A stretch of DNA of 11,557 nt, taken from contig DAOWGJ010000171.1 of NCBI GenBank assembly GCA_030637505.1, positions 1 through 11,557 on the forward strand, in the 5' to 3' direction. The DNA comes from Holophagae bacterium (lineage in GTDB: Bacteria; Acidobacteriota; Thermoanaerobaculia; Thermoanaerobaculales; Sulfomarinibacteraceae). Every line of letters begins with the position of its first letter. Position 1 is the first letter of the stretch. The position numbers and the translations under genes are program-made. Below are positions 1-6,121 of the stretch, one piece after another. The notes beneath the pieces are model-generated. The model was not told the DNA's origin and did not search any database. It worked only from the letters and a program-made list of their open reading frames with translations.

Positions 1-319
1 CAGCCTGAAGATCGGAAAACCGCCCGAGATGAACCGCCTCCGTCGAAAGGTCCAAACCAATCTCCTCATCGGCCTCCCTGACGGCAGCGGCCAGCGCACT
101 TTCATCCTCCGGATCCACCCGCCCTCCGGGAAAAGAAATATGTCCCGACCATGGGTCCTCGGGATGTTCCGCCCGATGAATCAGCAACACCTCGGCCCCC
201 TCGGCGCCGGGCCTGAAAATCACCGCAACGGCCGCTCTTCGATCACCTTCCAAACGCCGGGAGTCGAAATGGGCCAACCGTCGCCTCAGGCCATCCAGAT
301 CTAGGAGCGTGTAGGGCAT
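1..319 (-). CDS. NUDIX hydrolase, CoA pyrophosphatase-like (partial, C-terminus off window)
   Basis: The reading frame begins MPYTLLDLDGLRRRLAHF and runs off the left edge after about 106 residues. Residues 66-68 (PGG) open a NUDIX region that closes with READEEIGL, matching the REUXEEXGU core that binds the catalytic divalent metal. The preceding segment LLIHR...GHISFPGG resembles the UPF0035 signature of NudL-type enzymes, which cleave coenzyme A or acyl-CoA to 3',5'-ADP and phosphopantetheine. Family assignment as NUDIX is secure from the motif; CoA as substrate is inferred from the FPGG context. The ATG at 319 is the first suitable start, 28 nt after the stop of the upstream nuclease gene on the same strand; no strong Shine-Dalgarno is visible, so translation may depend on coupling to that gene. 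A plus-strand frame at 29-304 is its shadow. Confidence 0.88.
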   Translation of the reverse strand, partial: MPYTLLDLDGLRRRLAHFDSRRLEGDRRAAVAVIFRPGAEGAEVLLIHRAEHPEDPWSGHISFPGGRVDPEDESALAAAVREADEEIGLDLSTEAVHLGRFSDLQA

Positions 320-347
320 TGAACCAGTGGCGCCTTTCGGGTTTTGT

Positions 348-2477
348 TCAAGGGGTGGTTGAACTCCAGCCGTCGGTGGTTCCGTCCTCGAAACCGTTTC
401 CGAAGATCGCTCCCCCGCAGCCCGTTCCCTCGAAGATGCAGGAAACCCATTCGGGATGGTCGACGAATGGATTACGGTTGCCCTGATGCTTGTAAACCGC
501 CTCGTTCCGGGTGAGTTCGTCGGCGCTCACGGGATCCTCTGCAACCCATTGCAGGAGGACCGAGAGTCTGCCCATATAGGCCGTGCCCTGGTTCGATCCG
601 GTCTGGGTACTGGCGATCAGGCTGGTGCTATCCGTCAGAACCAGGTCGGGCTCGGCAAAGTCGAGGAAGCCGTGGACCCCTCCCTCGTAGCGAACGTCAA
701 GATATAACTGTGCGCGGGCGACATCCCCACGCTTGTCGATCCAGGCCTCCCAGACCCCTGTTTCCGCAGTTCCCGTACCCCAGTTGGAGTTCCCGGGATA
801 GACGCCGCTGCCCCCGCCGACGCCGTTGTTGATGTCGGTCTCGTACTCGGCACAGGCAAGGGAGCAGGTGCCGAAAACCCGGTTGGAACGCGCCGTATTG
901 TAGTCGCCATCCGCCAGCATCAGCTGATGGCAATCGGTGTAGGGGGAGTTGGAGAGGGTGTTGTCCGGAAAACCGAAACTCTTCGGCCAGGTGTGTTCGC
1001 GGTTGTAAGAGCTATCGCCCTCGGGGACGGAAGAGTTCTTGTAGACGGTCAGGACGTTGAACGCATTGCCCGGATCCTCGTCGGCCTCGTTGAGGATATC
1101 CCAGGTATCGGTGCCGTCCGTTGTGTATTCGTGCCGGATGTGGTCCTTGATCACGTCGTGTAGGGTGCTGCGGAGAGATACCTGGGATTCGTCATCGACC
1201 GAGGCGTAGTAGTCGTCCAGGGTCACGCGGTTGGCCAACCCTGGAGTATTGAAGGCTTCTCCGCCGGTAATGCTGCCCGCAAATCCGGTCAAGCCGGCGC
1301 CGTCAAAATCGTTGCGAATCCAGTCGGCGCCGGCATCGGTATCGATGCCGGAATGGAAACGCGACCCGCCGAGGACTGTTGTCCCCATACCGTCAAAATC
1401 GGGATCGAGGATCGGGCTCGCATAGGCGAAATCTCCGGCGTCGCCGTCCCTGACGGCAACACCGTCGATGATTTCGCTCCAGGGCAGTGAGAAATTCAGC
1501 GTACCATCGTCATTGCTGTCGACATCGTCACCGACCGAGCCGGTGAAATCCTTGACCAGGAGAATGGTCGTCGAGTTCCCCTCAAGCTCGTCACCAAGAA
1601 AACCGGTCGTCCATGCGCCGCCGCCTCCCGTCAAGCCTACCCGAAAAACGTTGTCAATGCGCCCCGCATCCTCAGAATCGCCGTCGATCACGAGGACCCA
1701 GTGGTCGTTCCAGTAGGAGGTCTCCGGCAATCCGAAGACCTCGATATACTCGTGATCGTCCGCACCGACGTGGTCGAGCACGAATTCGTTGATCAGAGGG
1801 TTGGGCCCCGGATTCCAGTCATTCTCAACACCCGGGGTGTTGTAGGCCTCGCCGGGCGAGGCCGAACCGAACATGTCTGGGAGTCCGTCACCGAAGAAAT
1901 TATTGCGCATCCAGTCGTCCACGGTGTCGGTGTCCGTACCGTTGGGAATCCGGGACGCGCCGCCGGGGGTGAAGTAGCTACCGTCCATGCTGGAGGACAG
2001 GACTACCGAGCTGTACCGCCCGTCGCCGGCGTCCCCGTCCCATACCGTCAGCTCATCGATGATGTTTGACCAGAGCACGTTGTCAATGACGCCGTCGTTG
2101 TTTGCATCGACATCGTCACCGACGGCCCCGGTGAAACCGTCCACGAGCAGCAGGGTCATGCTGCCGTTTTCAAGATCCTCGGAGAGAAACCCCGTAGTCC
2201 AATAGCCATCGCTGTCGGTGGTTCCAACCGCGAAGACCCGGTCGATGTAACCGATCGTCCCCGTCGAGGTGCTGACGTCGCCTTCGATCTCGACGATCGT
2301 CAAATTCGAATAATTGGCCAATGGGCTGCCGAAAACCTCGACATATTCGTGGGGATCGGGGGAGGCGCCCTCGTGGTTGGCGACGAACTCGTTGATCATC
2401 TGGGCCTGCACGAAGATCGGCGTCAGCGTACACAGCACAGCAAGGATGAGAATACAGCGGGGGGAAAAACGGGGCAT
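348..2477 (-). CDS. Secreted endonuclease I-family nuclease with two lamin-tail-like modules and a C-terminal GFE tag
   Basis: Predicted 709-residue exported protein. Residues 1-25 form a Sec signal peptide (basic start, hydrophobic core, cleavage after VQA). Residues 27-218 and 228-415 are two copies of one module: each opens with INEFV followed by HEY(V/I)EVFG, has an acidic Asp/Asn loop (DVDANNDG, DVDSNDDG) that could bind calcium, and ends GEA(Y/F)NTPG; they resemble lamin-tail domains of surface nucleases. Residues 420-680 are an EndA/Vvn-type endonuclease I domain with the beta-beta-alpha-metal motif NREHTWPKS (492-500; Glu494/His495 predicted catalytic) and a likely metal-ligand Asn in DYNTARSN (525-532). 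The last 19 residues are a short tag (IFGNGFEDG, then TDGW). Likely role: degradation of extracellular DNA or RNA outside the cytoplasm. An ATG at 2501 opens the frame, but GGAGG lies about 7-8 nt before the ATG at 2477, which also gives a cleaner signal peptide. It lies 30 nt downstream of yidD and 28 nt upstream of the NUDIX gene. Confidence 0.92.
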   Translation of the reverse strand: MPRFSPRCILILAVLCTLTPIFVQAQMINEFVANHEGASPDPHEYVEVFGSPLANYSNLTIVEIEGDVSTSTGTIGYIDRVFAVGTTDSDGYWTTGFLSEDLENGSMTLLLVDGFTGAVGDDVDANNDGVIDNVLWSNIIDELTVWDGDAGDGRYSSVVLSSSMDGSYFTPGGASRIPNGTDTDTVDDWMRNNFFGDGLPDMFGSASPGEAYNTPGVENDWNPGPNPLINEFVLDHVGADDHEYIEVFGLPETSYWNDHWVLVIDGDSEDAGRIDNVFRVGLTGGGGAWTTGFLGDELEGNSTTILLVKDFTGSVGDDVDSNDDGTLNFSLPWSEIIDGVAVRDGDAGDFAYASPILDPDFDGMGTTVLGGSRFHSGIDTDAGADWIRNDFDGAGLTGFAGSITGGEAFNTPGLANRVTLDDYYASVDDESQVSLRSTLHDVIKDHIRHEYTTDGTDTWDILNEADEDPGNAFNVLTVYKNSSVPEGDSSYNREHTWPKSFGFPDNTLSNSPYTDCHQLMLADGDYNTARSNRVFGTCSLACAEYETDINNGVGGGSGVYPGNSNWGTGTAETGVWEAWIDKRGDVARAQLYLDVRYEGGVHGFLDFAEPDLVLTDSTSLIASTQTGSNQGTAYMGRLSVLLQWVAEDPVSADELTRNEAVYKHQGNRNPFVDHPEWVSCIFEGTGCGGAIFGNGFEDGTTDGWSSTTP

Positions 2478-2507
2478 CGGGCCACCTCCGCCGGGCATCA
2501 TAGCGCA

Positions 2508-2798
2508 TCAGCCGGAACCACCACTCCGGGGACCGTCATTCTCGGAATCGGCGGAGGCGCCGGGAACGGGATCGTAGCCCCCAGGGTGGAAGGGGTGGCA
2601 TTTGAGCAGTCTCTTGACGGCCAACCAGAGACCGTAGAACCCGTAGCGTTCAATGGCCTCGGCGGCATAGACCGAGCACGTCGGTTCGAAGCGGCAGGCC
2701 GGCGGCATGAAGGGCGAGATAAAACGTTTCCAAACCCGCGCCGGCCACGCCACCACCCGCCAGATCCCAGCCGCACGGGGCTGAGGCTGATCACACAT
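2508..2798 (-). CDS. yidD: Membrane protein insertion efficiency factor YidD
   Basis: Small 96-residue protein with the YidD (DUF37) core: ISPFMPPACRFEPTCSVYA, then AIERYGFYGLWLAVKRLLKC and HPFHPGGYDPVP. The conserved cysteines in CRFEPTC and KCHP are present, as is the amphipathic N-terminal segment (WRVVAWPARVWKRF) that associates with the inner face of the membrane. In the family it assists YidC/Sec-dependent membrane protein insertion. The C-terminal tail (ASADSENDGPRSGGSG) is low-complexity and not part of the core. The start is uncertain: ATG at 2798 is used here, a TTG at 2819 would add seven residues, and neither has a well-placed Shine-Dalgarno. yidD usually lies in the rpmH-rnpA-yidD-yidC cluster; here it follows ileS and precedes a secreted nuclease gene, so it has been relocated or the cluster is split in this genome. 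Confidence 0.93.
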   Translation of the reverse strand: MCDQPQPRAAGIWRVVAWPARVWKRFISPFMPPACRFEPTCSVYAAEAIERYGFYGLWLAVKRLLKCHPFHPGGYDPVPGASADSENDGPRSGGSG

Positions 2799-2885
2799 GG
2801 GAATAGCCAGAACGTTCAACGTTCAATTGGGTCACTCTCCATCCGATCGACCCCTCCGACTCCTTAGAGCTCGTTGCTCCGAGAC

Positions 2886-2913
2886 GGGCGGGCACGGGGG
2901 CCCGCCCCTACTG
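2886..2913. repeat. REP-like palindrome, copy 1
   Basis: GGGCGGGC (2886-2893) and GCCCGCCC (2900-2907) form a perfect 8-bp stem with a 6-nt loop, followed by CTACTG. Read on the minus strand it begins GTAGGGGCGGGC, a form seen as dispersed extragenic palindromes in many bacteria. It lies between ileS and yidD. A second element with the same tail follows at 2933-2956. The hairpin lacks a T-run, so it is not a classical intrinsic terminator. Confidence 0.7.
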
Positions 2914-2932
2914 ACCTCTTCGACCCCTCGAT

Positions 2933-2956
2933 GGTGGGCCGAGGCCCACCCTACAG
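2933..2956. repeat. REP-like palindrome, copy 2
   Basis: GGTGGGCC (2933-2940) and GGCCCACC (2943-2950) are perfect inverted repeats around GA, followed by CTACAG, the same CTAC(A/T)G tail as copy 1. It begins 9 nt past the last base of the ileS stop codon in the direction of ileS transcription, so a hairpin in the ileS 3' end may protect the mRNA or slow transcription. No T-run is present. The stem sequence differs from copy 1 while the flanking tail is kept, which is typical of REP families with compensatory stem changes. Confidence 0.68.
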
Positions 2957-2964
2957 TTCCTTCG

Positions 2965-5805
2965 TCAATCCACCCCTACCACGTCCGCGTCACGTTGGGA
3001 CAGCATCCCGCCGTCGGATCGCTCCCGGACCGTTCCGTCTCTCTTCCACGACCGTTCGCACCGTGGTTCCGAGCGCAGGTCGAGGATTTCGACCGCCAAG
3101 TGATCGCCGTCGACCAGTTCGAAACGGCTCATGCCGCACAGATCGACCAGCTCAGCCACGAAGGGTTCTATTGCGGAGCGTTGCCCGGCCTCAAGCACAA
3201 CCCTCGCCCCAGCATCCATCGGGTTGGAGATCTCCATGGACTCTTTGGCCTGTTCGAAGGCCCGCAGAACCTCGGACCGCATTTCGAAAACACCTGCCCA
3301 AGCTGCATCAATAACGACCTCCGGAGCCTCGGGCAGCGTCTCCAGGTGGACGCACCGCTCGGAGTCCTGCTCGTCACCATGCAACGCCAACCATGCCTCG
3401 TCCGCTGTGTGGACCAGGATCGGCGCCATCAGGCGGATCAGGGCGCTCGCCGCCTCATACAATACGGTCTGAGTCCGACGCCGGTTCTTTGAATTGGCCC
3501 GGTCACAGTAGAGCCGATCCTTGACCGCCGCCATGTAGACCGCGCTCATCGTGTCGTTGCAAAAGTTGAAGAGGGCCTCGCGCACTTTCTTGAACTGGAA
3601 ACCGAGGTAGGCATCGTTGACCTCCCGGATCAACTCCGCCACGCGGCCCATCGCCCAGGCGTCCAGGGTCTGCGAATCTTCCGGTCCGAAGGCCACACGG
3701 TCGGAGTCCGGATCAAAATCTGCCAAATTACCCAGCATGAAGCGAATAGTGTTGCGGACCTTCCGGTACTCTTCCGAGGCAAGACGGAAAAACTCCCACT
3801 CAACCTTGGCGTCGTTGAAATAGTTCAACGAGGCAACCCACCAGCGGGCGATATCCGCCCCGTGCTGCTTGAGAAGGTCTTCGACCTCGATGGTGTTGCC
3901 CAGGCTCTTGGACATCTTCTCGCCCGAGCCGGTGACGATAAATCCGTGGGTCAAGACCGTCTTGAACGGACTCCGGCCGGTCGCGCCAAGACCCAGCAAC
4001 AGCGAAAGCTGGAACCACCCGCGATGCTGGTCGGAACCCTCGAGGTAGAGATCGGCCGGATAGCCGATACCGCGCTCCTTGAGGACACCGTTCCACGAAG
4101 AGCCGGACTCAAACCAGACGTCGAAAATGTCGGCGCCCTTCTCCAATCTATTCAACCCCTCTTTACCCGCTGCCTGTACCGAAGCCGGCGCATCGCTATC
4201 GGTTGTGGGGTCATAGCCGGCCAGAATGACTTCGGTCGACGAGCTGAACCAGAGATTCGAACCATGAGCACGCACCTGGGCTGCGACAGCCCTGACCGAC
4301 TTTTCAGTCAGCAGGACCTCGCCGTCAACCGTCAAGAAAGCCGGGATCGGCAGACCCCAGGAACGTTGGCGAGAGATGCACCAGTCCGGCCGGCTCTCGA
4401 TCATGCCCCTGAATCGTTTCCGGCCCCACTCAGGCACGAACTCGATCTGGGATGCGGTCGACGCCTCGGCCCGCTGTCGCAGGCTCTTCCCGGCCTCACC
4501 GAAGGGGTTGTCGACTGCGACGAAGAACTGCTCGGTCGCCCGGAAGATGGTCGGCGTCTTTCCTCGCCAATCGTGGGGGTAGCTGTGATTGAAACCCTCG
4601 TCACGGAAGAGGTGCCCACTGGACCTCAGGCGCTCGACGACCAGGGGGTTGCCTGCCCAGACGCTCTTGCCTTGCAACCACTCTGGGGCAGTCTGATCAA
4701 ATGTGCCGTCGCCCAGGACCGGACAGTAGATGTCCAGACCTTCTTTCAGCCCGGTCATATAGTCCTCGGCGCCGTGGCCCGGCGCTGTGTGAACCATACC
4801 GGTCCCGTCTTCCAGGGTGACGTAATCGGCGACAACAACCGGAGAAATCTGTTCGATAAACGGGTGCCGATAGCGTACTCCGCCCTCGATCAGATCTGCA
4901 CCTCGGCACCGACCCAGGAGTTCCACGTCCGGTCCCAGCACCTTTTCACTGAGATTTTCTGCCATTACGACCACGGTGCTCCGCCCCTCGTGGTCAGTCC
5001 GGTACAAACCGTACTCGGCGGTTGCCGACACCGCCACCGCCAGATTGGCCGGCAGCGTCCAGGGCGTCGTCGTCCAGATCATCAGATGCGCGGTCTCGCC
5101 TTCCGGCATTTGGAGACCCTGAGGGAGAGTCGAGGGATCTTCGACGTCGAAGAACACAAAGACCGAGGTGTCTTTTCTGTCGTAGTACTCCAGTTCGGCC
5201 TCGGCAAGGGCGGTCTGGTTTTCGATCGACCAGTGAACCGGCTTGAGGTCCCGGTAGACCAGGCCGTCCATCACCAGGGCCGCAAAAACCTCCAAGACCG
5301 CACCCTCGTATGCCGGATCCATCGTGAAATAGGGCCGGTCATAGCTGCCCAGGGTTCCCAGGCGCTGCATTTGCTCAGCTTGAAGGGCCATGAAACGGGA
5401 GGCGTAGTCGGCACAGCGTTCCCGAATCTCCACCGTACTCAATCCTTGAGCCTCGCCACCCAATTCCTGCATTACTTTGTGTTCAATAGGCAAACCGTGG
5501 CAGTCCCAGCCGGGCACGAAGTCAACGTCGTAGCCCGCCATCAGCCGACTGCGAACGACCAGATCCTTGAGTATCTTGTTGAGAAGATGCCCCAGGTGAA
5601 TCGACCCGTTGGCGTACGGAGGGCCGTCGTGGAAGACGAAGTCTCCCGCGGGGTGAGGGGCCTTCCGAATCGCGGACCCGAGGTCCATATCCACCCAACG
5701 CTTCTGGAACTCGGGTTCCTTACGAATCAAGCCTGCACGCATGCTGAAGCCGGTTTTGGGCAGGTGCAGCGTTTCGCGGTATCGATCTTTTTTCTTCTCG
5801 GTCAT
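2965..5805 (-). CDS. ileS: Isoleucyl-tRNA synthetase
   Basis: Predicted 946-residue cytoplasmic class I synthetase that charges tRNA-Ile. Visible landmarks: GPPYANG (61-67) and the HIGH-type motif HLGH (70-73); the CP1 editing domain with WTTTPWTLPAN (244-254) and GTGMVHTAPGHGAEDY (334-349), used for hydrolysis of mischarged Val-tRNA; WCISRQRSWGLPIP (475-488); DVWFESGSSW (562-571); and KMSKS (630-634). The length matches bacterial IleRS (about 940). The usual C-terminal zinc finger is present in outline but degenerate: C916 remains in CERSW, while the other three ligand positions read S919, S936 and D939. The frame stays open to 5979, but ATG at 5805 is chosen because GGAGAG lies just upstream and the protein then starts as the family does; the upstream extension runs through a palindromic repeat. 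It is followed by yidD on the same strand after about 165 nt with two REP-like hairpins. Confidence 0.97.
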   Translation of the reverse strand: MTEKKKDRYRETLHLPKTGFSMRAGLIRKEPEFQKRWVDMDLGSAIRKAPHPAGDFVFHDGPPYANGSIHLGHLLNKILKDLVVRSRLMAGYDVDFVPGWDCHGLPIEHKVMQELGGEAQGLSTVEIRERCADYASRFMALQAEQMQRLGTLGSYDRPYFTMDPAYEGAVLEVFAALVMDGLVYRDLKPVHWSIENQTALAEAELEYYDRKDTSVFVFFDVEDPSTLPQGLQMPEGETAHLMIWTTTPWTLPANLAVAVSATAEYGLYRTDHEGRSTVVVMAENLSEKVLGPDVELLGRCRGADLIEGGVRYRHPFIEQISPVVVADYVTLEDGTGMVHTAPGHGAEDYMTGLKEGLDIYCPVLGDGTFDQTAPEWLQGKSVWAGNPLVVERLRSSGHLFRDEGFNHSYPHDWRGKTPTIFRATEQFFVAVDNPFGEAGKSLRQRAEASTASQIEFVPEWGRKRFRGMIESRPDWCISRQRSWGLPIPAFLTVDGEVLLTEKSVRAVAAQVRAHGSNLWFSSSTEVILAGYDPTTDSDAPASVQAAGKEGLNRLEKGADIFDVWFESGSSWNGVLKERGIGYPADLYLEGSDQHRGWFQLSLLLGLGATGRSPFKTVLTHGFIVTGSGEKMSKSLGNTIEVEDLLKQHGADIARWWVASLNYFNDAKVEWEFFRLASEEYRKVRNTIRFMLGNLADFDPDSDRVAFGPEDSQTLDAWAMGRVAELIREVNDAYLGFQFKKVREALFNFCNDTMSAVYMAAVKDRLYCDRANSKNRRRTQTVLYEAASALIRLMAPILVHTADEAWLALHGDEQDSERCVHLETLPEAPEVVIDAAWAGVFEMRSEVLRAFEQAKESMEISNPMDAGARVVLEAGQRSAIEPFVAELVDLCGMSRFELVDGDHLAVEILDLRSEPRCERSWKRDGTVRERSDGGMLSQRDADVVGVD

Positions 5806-5840
5806 GATCTCTCCACACGGCCGGTGCCGTTGAATTGGGG

Positions 5841-5869
5841 ATTCTACACGGGACACGGCGGAGCCGGAA
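5841..5869 (-). promoter_or_regulatory. Candidate ileS promoter
   Basis: On the minus strand TAGAAT (5841-5846) is a good -10 match; with a 17-nt spacer the -35 position reads TTCCGG (5864-5869), a poor match. A start near 5834 would give a leader of about 29 nt with GGAGAG (5809-5814) before the ATG. No T-box features are visible in so short a leader. Tentative. Confidence 0.35.
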
Positions 5870-5912
5870 CCAAAAGGGGCCAAACGAGACGGCAATTGAA
5901 CCGCAGAACAAA

Positions 5913-5979
5913 GTGGACAGGGTGGACGATCTGGACGTTGTAGACAGTCCACGGAGTCCACTCCGTCCACCATGTCCAC
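5913..5979. repeat. 9-nt-period self-complementary repeat (4 x GTGGACnnn, then 4 x GTCCACnnn)
   Basis: On the plus strand GTGGAC or a one-base variant starts at 5913, 5922, 5931 and 5940, exactly 9 nt apart. Its reverse complement GTCCAC then starts at 5947, 5956, 5965 and 5974, again 9 nt apart. The two halves mirror each other about A5946, giving 33-nt arms with 25 matching positions; most mismatches fall in the 3-nt linkers. RNA from either strand would fold into a long interrupted hairpin, and the DNA could form a cruciform. The constant hexamer with variable triplets suggests a repeat-expansion origin or a multi-site protein-binding array. Function unknown. Confidence 0.85.
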
Positions 5980-6043
5980 CCCAACGCTGTCCCATCTGCC
6001 CCAAACACCGACACCCGCTCCCTGCTATCCTCCCTTCTCGGTT

Positions 6044-6071
6044 TTGCCGCCCCCCCCCCAGGGAATAGAAC
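6044..6071 (+). promoter_or_regulatory. Candidate promoter with a C10 tract in its spacer
   Basis: TTGCCG (6044-6049) and TAGAAC (6066-6071) each match 4 of 6 positions of the sigma-70 consensus and are separated by 16 nt. Ten of those spacer bases are the run C6050-C6059. A start near 6078 would leave a leader of about 44 nt ending in the GGAGGA ribosome-binding site (6112-6117). The leader can form GAGGA(TGCAC)TCCTC just before that site. Prediction from motif matching only. Confidence 0.4.
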
Positions 6072-6121
6072 GGGGCTCAGAACTGTCGGTATTGGGGAGG
6101 ATGCACTCCTCGGAGGAACCC

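Larger units (their letters stand above)
5806..6121. other. Divergent intergenic region between ileS and the AlkP-superfamily gene
   Basis: This 316-bp stretch has no supported gene. It contains, from left to right, the ileS ribosome-binding site and candidate promoter, an A/G-rich segment (5870-5912) with nothing recognised, a 67-nt 9-nt-period palindrome (5913-5979), a pyrimidine-rich stretch (5980-6049), a ten-C run (6050-6059) and the leader of the plus-strand gene. Open frames crossing it on both strands are extensions of the flanking genes and have no family resemblance here. Confidence 0.7.

Noticed and set aside
29..304. 91-codon plus-strand frame at the left edge
   Set aside because: Antisense to the NUDIX gene, whose catalytic motif is clear on the minus strand.
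3862..5943. 693-codon open frame on the plus strand opposite ileS
   Set aside because: Lies antisense to a clear IleRS gene; the translation shows no family motif, and long antisense frames are common opposite GC-rich genes.
5806..5979. N-terminal extension of ileS to an ATG at 5979
   Set aside because: It translates the palindromic repeat (MDMVDGVDSVD) and ignores the GGAGAG site before the ATG at 5805.
5913..5979. CRISPR array
   Set aside because: Units are 9 nt, lack spacers of usual size, and invert at the centre; no cas genes are present.
5972..6121. N-terminal extension of the phosphohydrolase to 5972
   Set aside because: It would place 50 proline-rich residues before the Tat signal; GGAGGA precedes the ATG at 6122.
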